From Heligmosomoides polygyrus polygyrus (lineage: Eukaryota > Nematoda > Chromadorea > Rhabditida > Heligmosomidae): DNA of 64,000 nucleotides. Under the pieces are notes generated by a model. It ran no database searches, was not told the origin of the DNA, and worked only from the letters and a program-made list of their open reading frames with translations. Made by a program: the position numbers and the translations under genes. Shown here in pieces: positions 9,316 to 20,883 of the stretch. The stretch lies in assembly GCA_947396885.1 (NCBI GenBank), contig OX377204.1, positions 22,885,706-22,949,705 on the forward strand, written 5' to 3'. Position 1 is the first letter of the stretch, and every line of letters begins with the position of its first letter.

Positions 9316-10571
9316 CCAGGCTGTCCAATAATTCCTGTCCGACAATTTTCAAAATTCTATAATTTTCCTTAGAAGTGTTATAATATCAGGCAAGTGCAAA
9401 AGCCTTCTAGAAGGTTCTGCAGAGTTCCACGCTAGGGGTATATAAGGCGCAGTCGCTGCGTCTAGCTACCAGTACAAGCTAAAATGGACCAAGGTCGAAT
9501 TCATACGTTCGTGTACTACGAGTGGCTGCTGGGCAACGACACGGCCACCGCGGTCGCCAACATCTGCAGAGCGTGCAAGGAGGATGCAGTGTCCCAACGC
9601 ACAGTCAGGCGCTGGTTCAATCGTTTCAAGAGCGGCGACACGCGCCTCGAGGACAGGGAGCACAGCGGGAGGCCTTCTACGGTGGATGATGACGAAGTCC
9701 GTCGCTGTATCAAGGAGAAGCAGGAAGCCACCACCCGTGAACTGGCGACGACGCTCGGCTGCAGCAAGTCCACCATCCACAATCGACTCATCTTACTCGG
9801 CTACCACAAAGTTCTGGCCCGTTCGATCCCCCACCGTCTAACGGACGCCAACAAGCAGAGCCGCGTGGCCGTCTGCCAGTCCCTCCTCCTTCGTCTGCAT
9901 CGCAAGGAGTTTCTCGAGGACCTGGCCACTGAGGATGAGAGCTGGGTCCTCTACGACAACGTCGCCCGCCGTGCCGACTGAATCCCGCGCGGAGAAGAGC
10001 CGCCGACGACGCCGAAAGCCGACCTGCACCCGCTGAAGATCATGCTCTGCTGCTGGTGGGACGCCAAGGGCATGCTGTACTTCGAGCTGCTCCCGCAAGG
10101 CAGGACGGTCACCGCCTCCATCTACACCGATCAGCTCGAGAAACCAGCCGCCGCCATCCGAGAAAAGCGTCCCCGAAGGGCCTCGGTCCACCTGCTGCAT
10201 GACAACGCGCGCCCCCACGTGGCGAAGGAGACCCAGCAGAAGTTGGCGACGCTCGGCTGGGAGACGGTTGCCCATCCGCCGTATTCCCCGGATCTCGCCC
10301 CCTCCGACTACCACTTGTTCCGCCCGCTGAAGCACCATTTGGCCGGAAGAAAATTCACCAACTACGACAACCTCAAAACCGAGATCGCGGACTTCTTCGA
10401 GTCGCAGCCCCCGGAGTTCTGGGCGAAGGGCATCGGCGACCTGCCCAATCGATGGGCCACTGTTGTGGATAACTGTGGTGATTATATTGTTGATTAGACT
10501 TGTTTTTCAATAAAGTTGAAAAAAAAATAAAAATGGTGAAATTCTCGGACAAGAATTATTGGACAGCCTGG
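9316..10571 (+). mobile_element. Mariner transposon, near-complete
   Basis: The element is 1256 bp long. Its terminal inverted repeats begin CCAGGCTGTCCAATAATTC and match at about 30 positions with few mismatches. TA dinucleotides flank both ends (9314-9315 and 10572-10573). It contains one transposase frame interrupted by a single in-frame stop, followed by an AATAAA signal near 10510. The internal coding region is strikingly GC-rich compared with its flanks. An unoccupied counterpart of the insertion site is present at 12640-12641. Confidence 0.95.
9484..10497 (+). pseudogene. Mariner transposase (DD34D), one nonsense codon
   Basis: This would be a 337-residue transposase that excises and reinserts the element at TA sites. 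Seen directly: an N-terminal helix-turn-helix segment with the SQRTVRRWFNRFKSGD motif, a second helix-turn-helix around residues 83-102 (TRELATTLGCSKSTIHNRL), and catalytic aspartates at about D151 (EDESW), D240 (LLHDNARPH) and D275 (PSDYHLF), the last two separated by 34 residues. Codon 166 is TGA (9979-9981), where relatives in this family have tryptophan. The frame is otherwise open on both sides of it. ATG at 9484 follows the 5' untranslated part of the element, giving a normal family length. The copy is probably inactive but young. Confidence 0.93.
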
Positions 10572-10573
10572 TA

Positions 10574-10780
10574 AATAAGTGTACCGACCGCAACAGAAAG
10601 ACGAAATTACCTTCAAAACCACCTTATTCATGAAATATCTAATTTGCTGTTAAGACTCAATTGCGCCCAGTAGAATAAAACAAGAACACTATGAAGAAAG
10701 GCTTTTTCTTTAAAAAAAGCATTCGTTCCTACTTCACGTTCTTTCTGAAAAAATTCTGAGCGCGTCCCCTTTGTTGTGCG
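10574..10780. other. Unannotated stretch
   Basis: Sequence right of the mariner; apart from the first bases matching the BEL/Pao flank, nothing is recognised. Confidence 0.4.
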
Positions 10781-11075
10781 CGTGGAGCGCAGTCGGAGGA
10801 GGCGCCGGCTGTCGCCTGCACCCGATACCAGGTTCTTGGTTCGGATTTCCCGCCCTGGCCAACCAAGCCTTCCATCCCTCCGAGGTTGGTGGATTGGTAG
10901 CAGACTTGCCTGGGAAGGATAGAGCACTGACTTGTTCATCGGATGGCCACCGCAAGTCATTGTATGGCCAAATACGCATTCAACTCGCCTTCACGAAATC
11001 ACGTAGAAGTAGAATGCGTGGCGCACCCCAAAGGGGATTGAATAACGCCGTTCTTTATCCATTAGCCTTTATCCC
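10781..11075 (+). repeat. R1 SINE-like repeat, near-complete copy
   Basis: This is a good reference copy. It starts GTGGAGCGCAGTCGGAGG, contains GGTTCGGATTTCCCGCC, GACTTGTTCATCGG, AAGTCATTGTATGGCC and GAATGCGTGGCGCA, and ends GAATAACGCCGTTCTTTATCC. The head resembles a Pol III A box (AGCGCAGTCGG) and GGTTCGGATTTCC resembles a B box about 52 bp downstream. The tail is a (CCTTTAT)-like simple repeat. The 110- and 81-codon frames over it are repeat translations. Confidence 0.85.
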
Positions 11076-12560
11076 CTTTGCTTGTTTTTCTGCAAATCTC
11101 TCCCGAAAGTGTCCACTCCATTGATGCGAAAATGTTACCCGTCGATATTTCTTGCTCCTGCGGTGTCAGTTGCATATGTGCCCGTTTAGGGCGCTGGTGA
11201 CATGTCTTCTCGGGTAGTTGATGATCTCACAGTGTCACTTGCATACGAGTCACCCTTGTAACAGACATCCATTAAGCCTCGGCATTTGTGTACGAAAGGG
11301 CATACACTGAGGTGCAATCCGGTTAAGATGAGAAGGTGTAGCTTTCTAACATCGAAAAAAGAGAAGAAATGGGAAGTCTCAAACGGAAACAATGTACATT
11401 TAGAGGTAAAATTATGTCCACTAATTGATCAGCTTTCAATTCCATATTCCATCAAACGATCCTTTGCCAAAATCCAAAGTCAAAATCCGTGAAGATAATG
11501 GAGCCTAGATGTAACTGCTGCCCCCGCTTTACATGTCTCTCTGTCGAGGACTGCTAACTGCTTCCTAGACACCTCATTGCGGTGATTGGTCTTTCACCTG
11601 ACAACCTTAATTCCCAGTTGGAGGACAGTCGACTATATGACCGCACTAGTGGAACCCCTAACTGTGTGGTTTACCCAGCGGGAAACGAAGTTGACTGCGC
11701 CGTAACGGGCGTACCTGATCTCCTGTCAAACTTGTGATCAGTCCATCGGATCGGCGAAAGTGGCTGTTTTTTGAATGTGAGGAAAAAGAGGCATCTGGGT
11801 GGGAAGGAGATTAGGGCATCAACTGCCATAGGCTAGCACCGTATCAATTGTCATGGCGGGAAGGATTTTGAAGTTGAGGTAAGGATTCTGGAAAGGTGAA
11901 CCAGAAGGGGGAATGACTTTATGTAATGCACAAGCTCAAGCCAAATCAGCAGGGATAGCCGGAATTTCCGTTTCCGTGTTCCGAATTCAGGTTTTCAGCC
12001 GTTTTGGCAATTCCGATCTGTTCCGTTCCTTTCCACTCTCCTTTGGGCCGGAATAAGGAACGGAAATGGTAACTCATCATTCACTGATTGTTCTGCACTG
12101 CCTTCTTTCAGCTGTGGAATTCAGACGAGAGGCTGAAGAAAGATATCAACTATGCGTCGCCTTTCTTATGATTGTGTTACTTTCAAACCGGCGGTGCAAC
12201 CTGAGCAGTGTGGTAACCAAATTGGATCCTTCTCTGTTGAAAAAAACAAGAAAGCTTTTCTTGAAAGGATGTACTACCGATTAGTATAAGGCCACAAAGG
12301 TTTCGTGATCATTTGAATCAGGAATCAAATTCCTTATCCGGAGCATGCTTATCTTTCTCCCTGATAATCTTAGGACTCGTCTGGAACGCCATTTCTAGAT
12401 CACAGCTCTAAAAAGGTTGCTAACATTGCTTTCAGTGGCGTAATGGAACCAGCCATCCGTAAAGATCGCATATGGACGCAATTTGGTGTGCAATCATTCA
12501 GTGACGTGTGGTGGGTCTGTAGAACGGATAATTAAGAGAGTCGCTTTCCGCATCCCAAAC
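11076..12560. other. Long stretch without a supportable gene
   Basis: Several 60-70-codon frames exist on both strands, but none has a recognisable domain, convincing splice borders or a repeat match. I see nothing else. Confidence 0.45.
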
Positions 12561-12640
12561 AATGCCAAGTTTCTTCTTTGTTGTAAGTTAAGCGCATGCC
12601 TTAAGTGGAGCGCATACCTCTTCAGAACATGCACTTATTT

Positions 12641-12955
12641 ACTTACTTGCACCCTCGTCATCTCACTTTCATGAGAATACATGAACGACCTTGAATAGAA
12701 CACCAAACAGGTGTGAGTTTAGCATCATAGATTGCGCTGCTGAGCAAGAATGGAACGTTGGAGGTGAATTCTCTTAAATTCATTCCCATCTCGCAGAATA
12801 TCTTGAGTGCATCCAACGATTTTCGAACGACTTCACATGAAGTGGCACCCGAGAGAATACGATTAGCTACATACATACAGGTTTTTTCGGATTTCGTTAG
12901 CAATGTTAATATCAGACACTGTGCAGCGAAGGTGGTGATCAATTGTCTCATCTAG
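12641..12955 (-). pseudogene. BEL/Pao retrotransposon pol fragment
   Basis: The minus-strand frame (12658-12951, about 97 residues) carries ANRILSGATSCEVVRKSLDA followed by LKIFCEMGMNLREFTSN. The latter matches the IF..MGMNLREF.SN block characteristic of the region after the RT core of BEL/Pao elements. It is followed by SAIYDAKLTPVWCSIQGR. No protease, RNase H, integrase or LTR is adjacent. The TA at 12640-12641 is the unoccupied equivalent of the site hit by the mariner at 9316. Confidence 0.75.
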
Positions 12956-13615
12956 TAAATAGGGTGAGACATTTAATCCGAATGTCACACGAGTTAGGCG
13001 ATATGTCACAATATTGTCGTTACCAAAGGCCGCATTAATGTCCCGTATCTATAAAAACTGCGTAATACCTCGACCACATTCCTAAAGGCGCACTTGCAGG
13101 AACGCTTTCCAAACATCTGAGATGGCTACCTAGGAAGAAACTCTGAAGCGGAATAGCATAGCATAAAATTCTGGCAGTATGAGCGGCCGTTGATGAAGCA
13201 CGCCATTTAGTGAGGGACAATCTTTGGAATGCGTACTAGCATCAAAAACAATGCGCAGCTTTGTAGCTTCCTTTTTGCTTTGTAGCTGGCTGGTGTGGTG
13301 TGTAGTGCGTCACCAAGGACCAGGGAGGGACATGTCTTCCTAAACAATATTAAAGAGTGAGGAAGGATTCGAGAAGATTCATAAGAACGGGAAAATACAA
13401 TGATGAAGAATACCTCACGTTGGGGTGTGCAGCGTTTCGCAACTCATCAAGCCTGTAGAATCTATTCCAATATCCCGCTATACTACAGCTAACAGATGAA
13501 TATGCGACGAGGACCATGTTTGTAATTATACCCAACAACTGCTGACATGTCGTGGCTCCCACCTACTTGGAGATCCCTTGCAGGAGCATTTCACAAGACT
13601 AAACCATTTGGTACA
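12956..13615. other. Unannotated stretch
   Basis: No supported feature; short frames only. Confidence 0.5.
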
Positions 13616-13617
13616 GT

Positions 13618-14660
13618 AAAGACCGTGCCTCGCTGCCGCCAACCTTCTGCTTGGGACTTCGCCCCCAAACCCCGAGAATAGAACAACCCGAATCTCCCTT
13701 CTTCCTTCTTTAGGCCTTCTTAGCTTTATTACAGTAAAAAACCGGTTTTACTATTTAAATTATATGGATATGGAGGGATATGGTAAGGCAGAATCTTCAC
13801 TGCTCTTATGAAGCTCATCCATCTCTGTCACATGTATAATTATTCTCCGAAGTGCCCGTTCTCTATGTGGAGAGAAACAGATCATGAGAGCCCAATCCGA
13901 AGTACCTAATCTGCAGAAACATAATTAACATTTATTAATTAGTTCGGTATTGGTCGGACAGGTCGACACCGTTTATTGTCCGACGGCAAAATCCCATAGT
14001 CACTCTTCCTGCCTCTTCCCCACTCCCCGCTAATAATTCCTTACTAGAAAAGACACGGTGTGAGAGTCAAGTGACAATATGTCCCGACTCACGTGTCTCC
14101 ACATTGCCACGACGTTTATGACACTCCTTAAGCAGCTCGACACACGTGCCACGACTTCTGTGGAAACCCGACGCTCATTGGAAGGTGTTGAAGGAAAATA
14201 CTGGTCATCTCTTATTCCCCTTCCCTAGTGGTCCCCCTTTGCTGGTGCCATCTCCGCTGTCCCCCTCCCCCTATTGTCCCCCCCCCCCTTACTAGACATC
14301 CCTAAGTTGGATGTCTGAGGCACGCATTCGGAATCCTCACCACGTTTGACGACATCTGCAGCACGTCTTCTGAACCTCTACGCAAGTTGGACGACGTCTT
14401 CACGTCTTCTCAATCCCTACGCACGTTGAACACGTCTTCGGCACGTCTTCTGAATCTCTACGCTCCACACTTGATCCCCATTCCTACCTTGACGCGTTGC
14501 CCCGCTGAATATATCGAAAACTTGGGAGATGTGCCGCCAAGGCTATAAGTTCGCCATCAATCGCCCATAGTTAAGCTGAAAGAAAAACCGGCTGGCATAC
14601 GCCACACTGTCGCAAGTATCTCTTAGCTTCACTCTCCCCGTGATGGACAACGTTATCCAC
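13618..14660 (+). repeat. R4 composite repeat, copy B (diverged)
   Basis: The conserved left block (CTTCGCCCCCAAACCCCGAG, then AATAGAACAACCCGAATC, then ACAGTAAAAAACCGG) is followed by a C/T-rich tract with a 14-C run region. A short array of ~42-bp units (about 14330-14470, CACGTCTTCTGAA words) comes next. The right-hand block (CGCTCCACACTTGATCCCC, GACGCGTTGCC, GGCTGGCATACGCC) is also found in the copies at 50896 and 20884. The left hairpin is degraded here. Confidence 0.65.
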
Positions 14661-14728
14661 GGATTAAGTGAATTATATATGTACAAGTGCTTTGACACGC
14701 TCAACGGCGTGTCTCGGACTTGCTCGAC

Positions 14729-14784
14729 TTTGCAGCAACACTGACCTACGGAATGCAGTTTTTGTAGGTCAGTGATGCTGCAAA
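14729..14784. repeat. Hairpin, 21-bp arms with one mismatch
   Basis: Arm 14729-14749 pairs with 14764-14784 at 20 of 21 positions around a 14-nt loop. The inner part is CACTGACCTAC / GTAGGTCAGTG. The size resembles a small precursor hairpin, but no expression evidence can be inferred from sequence. Confidence 0.8.
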
Positions 14785-15119
14785 CATCTAGGAGCTGGTC
14801 CGTACTTTACCGGCATCAAGCTGTTTACCACTTCCGTACCTTCATCAGACATTCTCTCCGTACCGTCCAGTAACGTATTGGTTTGTGCTGTGCAGTACTT
14901 CTGTCGCCCAAGTTGCTCCTCCGCAACCGTTCTCGTGCACAACAGCTAGCGTTTCCAGATATCGTTGACATGTCTCCCAAAGGCAGGTTCTCCCTCACTC
15001 GTTTCTTCTTACCGAATCTAAGTGCTGGTCGCCGTTTACTGGTTTCCCCTCCCCCTCCTTAGTCCCCTACCTTCCTGGGGTCCAATTCATCAATAGAGGT
15101 ATAAAGGGTAGAGATACCT

Positions 15120-16225
15120 ACGATGAAGCCTGCGTCTCTGACTCTTGCGTAATATCTACCTGACTCTTATTTCTACCCCTTATACCCCGCATACGCACGG
15201 ATTTAATTGCCGATGAATCTGGCCTCTGGTCCCATCTCCAGGCCCAGTTCTTTGTTTCCACTTCTGTCCCCCTACTGTTCTCTTCTTGCTGGTTTTCCCG
15301 TCTGGCCCCTCTTCCTGGTTGTTCCTTTCCTTCCTGGTCGCTCTCCTGGTCCACCCTAGAGGTCCCCCTTACTGTCCTTCTTCACCACCCTCTTAAAGGT
15401 CCTCTCATGCTCACGGCAGACATCAGTGACACGTATTCAGAACCAAAACGATTGTTCCGCGACCTAGGGAGCCCGTCTTCTGGATCCAGAAGCTCAGAAG
15501 ACCCGCGTTCTGAATCCAGAAACTTAGAAGCGCGCGCAGTCGCCGTTGTTTCGGTCATAGAGAGGCTATGCATATGGCAGATTCCTTGTTCTGAATTCCC
15601 TTACGGCTCCCTTCTTGCTTCGCCGTCCTGTGGCTGGATTCATCAAAGTTACTGCAGTAACTTTAACGGAGAATTGTAAGCGAAGAGCTCAGATAAAGCG
15701 TCTTATCGCTCACCATATCGCTTGATAAGTTATCTGAGCTCTTTGCTTGCAATTCTCCGTTAAAGTTACTGCAGTAACTTTGATGAATCCGGCCACTGGT
15801 CCCGCCTCCAGGTCCCTTTTTCCACTTCCAGGTAGATTCCTGCCCCCCCCCCCCCCCTTCCTTCCTCGGAATCCTCCTTACTACTCTACATCAATTAGGT
15901 GGCCCTCCCACGCTCACAACACGAGACGGGGAGCGAACGCCCATTGCGCGACATTGGTGTCACACCTTCTAAATCCGTCCCCTTATTGGTAACGGATCCC
16001 TCTGCTGATCCTCCTTGCTGTCCCTCCCTGATTGCTAACTCTCTACTGGTCCACCCTTATTGCTCAAATCTTGGTGCCACCTCCTGACCTGCTTCATTGC
16101 TCTCCCTATCGGGCCCCCATCCCGATGCCTCCTCCAGGTCGCTCGCTCCCTCCTGATCTGATCGCTGTCGGTTCTCCACCCTCAAAGTCCCTTTCTACTC
16201 TTACCCCTTTAGTGGTCTTCTCATG
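15120..16225 (+). repeat. R4-related C/T-rich block with duplicated segments
   Basis: The words GATGAATC.GGCC.CTGGTCCC occur twice (about 15213 and 15782). Scattered ~42-bp-unit remnants occur at 15410-15540 and 15900-15990 (GCGACATTGGTGTCACACCTTC), and there are CTGGTCCC-type tracts throughout. The block is interrupted by the palindrome at 15636-15790. Frames of 60-90 codons here are low-complexity products. Confidence 0.5.
15636..15790. mobile_element. 155-bp palindromic MITE/foldback
   Basis: The 61-nt arm 15636-15696 is complementary to 15730-15790 at 59 positions, with a 33-nt centre. Each arm contains the self-palindrome AAAGTTACTGCAGTAACTTT. The similarity weakens but continues for several bases outside (GTGGCYGG). 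No clear target duplication is visible because the flanks themselves are duplicated R4-related sequence. Confidence 0.85.
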
Positions 16226-16365
16226 CTAATGGCACGAATAAAAAAATAAGTCGGCTTCTGAATCAGGACGCTCAGAAGAAGTAAGTGTTGCTGTGTTAAG
16301 CTGTAAAGAGCTGCGCTTCCCCTGCTGCGGCAACATCCCACGTTTAACAGCAAATTTTGTCTGCA

Positions 16366-16465
16366 CTGTAGATGATGCGGAGTATCTAACTTAGGTTAGA
16401 TCATTCCACCGCTCCCGCTGTGGATGATGCGGCGTATCTCACTTAGGTTAGATTACTCAAACATC
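16366..16465 (+). repeat. Two-copy 52-bp tandem duplication
   Basis: GATGATGCGG starts at 16371 and again at 16423, each time followed by .GTATCT.ACTTAGGTTAGAT. The period is 52 bp. Confidence 0.85.
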
Positions 16466-18265
16466 ATCGACCTTTAACTCAATTATGTAGTGGCAGATAG
16501 ATAGATAGATAGTAAGATAAGCACACCTCCAGTAATAAAAGGTGGTTGGAAAAATGCAATACGAATGGCGAAATAAGTACGAAAGGCCTGATTCAGGTGC
16601 TACTGAGTCGAAACCCTCTGTTATACTATGCCTTCGCGCGAATTCGATAAAATAGTTCAAAACTTGATTTTTGTATAGTTGATTGACCACGAAAAAAAAA
16701 TCGATGGCTTCCTATGTGGGACAAATCTGAGCTATGTTATCAATTACACGAATTACTTGCGCTTCATTTTTTCGCATCATCGCATTATCTCTTCCATATA
16801 AGCAAAATACCTTTAATGATCGCGTCATAGTTGTATACTGATGAGATAAATGCATTGAACTGATCTGCATCAAGTCAGAATTGATAGTAACTCATAATGT
16901 CAATAGTTTTTGTAACTTTGGTGTAATCCTAGTGGGTGGTGATCACTCCTAAGCGATTTCATAAAAACCTGAATGTGTTCAGTATTGAAGCATATTGAAG
17001 CTAGCACTCTTTAGAAAACAACTGCACCAAAGAAATCAGGATAAATAACATTAAAGACATGAGAATACATAACGTTTGCAAGCTTGGTCGGGATGTTTGC
17101 AATTGATTGTGATGTGAAGTACATTGTCTTGTCACTGTCCAAAGCGTTGGTTGATGGTGTCTTCGCCCAATTTTATTTTTTGTGACAGATGTTATCTGTT
17201 TTAGCTCCTTGAAACTGATGCTCAAATATAATAAGAGGTTCCTCCCATACTAGATTTGCACCGAGAATGACCCTTTTTAGCTTCCCCTCTCCTGACTTGC
17301 AACTGTGCCTAACCATGTTGGCGTAGTTTGTTTATTTCTACATGTTGTTGCCCAGTTACCATGTTTCGTTACGCCAGAAAATCGTTTAAGAGTGGCCACC
17401 GCCAACTAGGATTGTACCGTAACTTTTATCATTAACTACACTAGCGCTCTTCTGAATTTCAACGTGTTACTTTGAAGTAGATTCCCTGGAGGTCTTCCTT
17501 AATGTGAAGCACTAGCAGAATCGACACTATCCCACTCGCATGGCCGTCAAATTTTCATGTTCTACTGAAGAGATAAGCAGAATTATAGCCTCATTTATCC
17601 CACTGTCCGTGTGAACGATTTCAATACAACCTAAAGAGCGGCTTTGACGATAGCAGCCAAAAACGGGGAGCTGATCTTCATCCACTCTTCTTAAGAAACC
17701 CTAACTATATTTAAATACTTCATCGAGGTCTCAAGCTCCATGCTCGGCTGCCATGCTTCCCTATTTTCCTCATTCTGCCCAAGAGTACATGATTAGAGTT
17801 CATTACGCGTACTTCATGCCTATTCATAGCACCTCATAAAGTAGGGGACTACTTGAGGACACACACACATACGCTTCTAATAGGTCATATTGCACCGGAC
17901 AAAGGGGCATCTTTCAATCGGCATGGCCATTAACTTTTATTGAAAACAGCCGTCATTTTTTTGAACGTGCTCTCCGTAAATTGTCGTCACTCACTGCCCG
18001 AACAACGCAAGACATTTGCGTAAAACGCGTACGTGCCGAGAAAAAGCGACCGATCCAACAACCGCTATGATGACACTGAACGTCATCTGCTCCGCTTGCA
18101 GATTTTTGCTATTTATCTTCCTCCTTCGCTCTTTTATGAGGTATGGTTGCGTTCTCTGAGTGAACATGCAGCCTCGTGCAAAACCGTTCAAAATCCTCTA
18201 AAGAAGAGGTGAGGCATGTGTCACAAAGCCCTCACTCTTAAACCAAAAAGCTCTATATTATTATA
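16466..18265. other. Long stretch without a supportable gene
   Basis: There is a short (ATAG)n run near 16495. Otherwise it is AT-rich sequence with isolated 60-77-codon frames that have no motifs and no splice context that I trust. Confidence 0.45.
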
Positions 18266-19320
18266 GATTGTAAGGAAAGTGTTCCGCCACTCGTGCATTT
18301 TTTTCAAATTTATTCCTCTCGTTCCATACATACGACAACTAACGAACAAATGCACCGTCATTATCTTCAACACATTGCCATTTGTGTGCCATTTGCAATG
18401 CGTAAATCCCGCTTCTATAGAATTCCTGCGTTTTTGACGGAAAAAAACCCAGCGATGCACTTTTCAAGTTGCTCCGTCTCGTCAAATTGTTTCTCCTGTA
18501 AATGGTTCGACAACGAAAGAAATATATGGTAGTTCGTTGGAGCAAGGTCCGATGATGAGCCAGAGCATGCCACCACTGGTGTTTTTTCGATTCTCCCTTA
18601 CAACGTGTGGACGCGCATTGTCGCGAAGGAAGAAGACCTTGTCTTGTCTCCCACGAGGAGCTGCTCCAACGAGATCCAACTGGCTGCAGTAGACATCGCC
18701 AATGACGGCAGTGTTTAGAGACAGCAGCTCTCAGTGAATGACTCCTTTGCAAATCCACTGGACACCGAGCATCACCTTTTTTGGTGAAGCTCCAGCCTTG
18801 GCGTGGGAATTCCTGCGTCGCCGCGACTGAGGTGAGCCACTGACGCTTTCGCATGTGGTTAACGTAGGCTACCCACTTTTCGTCGCCAGTGACCTAGTTC
18901 TGGAGCCGACAAAAATTCCGCCGTAAAGTCAAGAAGTTCATGCACGTATCGTGGCGCACCTGTAACCGTTGGCCGCTAATTTCATGCGATCTCCATGCAT
19001 CGTATCTGTATGTCTTCCCAATGCCACGCTGGTGTTGAACTATGATGGTGGGACTGCACTCGAGTTCCTCTGCCAGTTCACGTGTGCAACGTCGCGGATC
19101 GTCCTGAACCAGCTCCAGAAGGCGCACATCATTCACTGCAACCGGCCTTTCAGACAGTGGTTGGTCCTCCATGCAAAAGGCTCCGTTCTTAAGCTTCCGG
19201 GACCATACGTTCGCTGTGTCATAGGAGACCGTGGTGGGGCCACTCGCCCCACGTATTTTATCCACTGCGACTCTTGCGCTACTTTGCATCTTGAACTCGT
19301 TAACAATCAAAGAGTCAGGG
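18266..19320 (-). mobile_element. Mariner relic, 5'-truncated
   Basis: The element's 3' end is at 18266, next to a TA (18264-18265), with a terminal sequence GATTGTAAGGAAAGTG related to that of the mariner at 38712. The 5' terminal repeat is missing. The transposase is broken into several frames. An N-terminal part (18894-19310) shows NEFKMQSSARVAVDKI and a helix-turn-helix segment (CTRELAEELECSPTIIVQH). A middle part (18482-18679) shows the FLRDNARPHV catalytic motif, and a C-terminal part ends DNDGAFVR. It lies on the minus strand, inactive and old. Confidence 0.85.
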
Positions 19321-19351
19321 TGTCGAACTTGCTTGCAGTCGAGAACGATAC

Positions 19352-19622
19352 GGCGGCGGCGTTAGTCAATCCCTTCTGGGATACGCCACACATTCTACTT
19401 CTGCGGGATGTCGTGATTTGCGTATTTTTGTGTATTCGGCCTTACAATGACTTGTGGTGGTCAGCTGATGAGCAAATCAGCGCTTTAGCCTTCTCAGACA
19501 AGTCGGGTAATAATTCAAAGACCACGGAGGCATCGAAGGCTTGGATGGCCTGGGCGGGAAATCCGAACCTGGATCAGGTGCGCGCGACAGCTTGGACCTC
19601 CTCCAACTGCGTTACACGCGCC
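19352..19622 (-). repeat. R1 SINE-like repeat, near-complete copy
   Basis: Minus-orientation R1: GCGTTAGTCAATCCCTTCTG, TTCTACTTCTGCGGGATGTC, ACAATGACTTGTGGTGG, CCTGGGCGGGAAATCCGAACC and ACGCGCCC. The 221-codon plus frame that runs from the mariner relic into it is an artefact. Confidence 0.8.
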
Positions 19623-20883
19623 CATTACCTTTAAATAACATTTCATTAATCGCCCACGATAGAGAGTTATATATCAACCTAACAATCTAAGCTAAGATAG
19701 ATCACAAAAAACAAGGAACAAAATGACTCAAGAAAAACAGGATGTGAAATTGCAGCATATGCTCGTTGCTGCTGAGCCCCTGCATTAACCGAGCTTATAT
19801 GTGTGGTTGTCAGTACATTCCATTACCACTGAGAGGCTCAACGTAATCTTCAAGCAAAGCTTCTAAGAAAAATATCACTAATGTTGCGGAGATTCCTTCT
19901 ACAAAAGGATGTTTTCTAGAAACGGAAATTCTTCCTTTAGTTTCAATCAAAGTCGTGATACCTTTCGACTGCGAACTGCTATCAAATAATTTGGAGCCTT
20001 CTAGGTGTCCCGAATCAAGTCCATTATACTGCGCAGCTGGACTTTTGAGAAATGCTTTAATGCATACCTAGCGTAAATGAAAGGCGGTACATATCTGCGC
20101 ACAGCTCTTCAAAACACACCTAAATACATATACTTACGTGCTCAGCAAGCACTTCCTTTTCCCTTATATGTGGTATATAGTCGCGCCCCTACAGCTATTT
20201 CGCTGCCATAACGATGTCTTAAGCCAGTATCTCATCATCATACCTTCTCTGAAGTTTGAAACAAGAGCCAGATTTCATTCAGCCCGTATTCATAACACCT
20301 TTGCTCTTCCACTTAAAGTCGCTGTAATGATTGCTCCGCCCACATTCATTCGTAAGTCCGCTCCTCGTCAGAATAAACCTCAGAAACTCTTCCTGCTCAT
20401 TACAAAGTGCATATCAGTTAGTTCGCTTATGAAAAAGTGGAACAATAGGGTGGTTCTTCAGCAGGATGGCCCAACTTTGAATCACCGGAACCCCGCCTTC
20501 TCTCAGTCAGAGCTCCACTCCAGAAGTTCTGCAGCAGCCTTTTATTGTGCGCTTTTTAGCGAAACCGTAAGCTATCGCAATAGCCCCTTGATAACGAGAA
20601 CTAAAAAACATATCCTTCTCTGTGCTCTTCATCTCTGATGAAGTGAGTGCAGAGATACGCAAGTGCAAATGCATACGCAGAGCGGATCTCCAAGATGTGA
20701 CAAAGGTTGTAGATGTTTCTTTGTGACATGGACGACAACAACGGTTGGGGTGCAGATCCGTCCTGCGCAGTCTGGTAACAACAGGAGGGTGGCATGACTT
20801 TTGGTACATCTTCTGGGACATGACACATCTGATCCACAGTTTAAATAGGATATTGGTTATTTTAGGACACTGGTAAATCTTGT
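19623..20883. other. Stretch with weak open frames only
   Basis: A 166-codon plus frame (20138-20638) and an overlapping 78-codon minus frame (20601-20837) have ordinary composition. They lack recognisable domains or convincing splice sites, and I do not call either one. Confidence 0.4.

Noticed and set aside
9838..10338. 166-codon minus-strand frame
   Set aside because: Antisense of the GC-rich mariner transposase, whose sense strand carries all family motifs.
20138..20837. Plus frame of 166 codons and overlapping minus frame of 78 codons
   Set aside because: Neither shows a known domain, a signal peptide or reliable splice borders, and the two strands compete.
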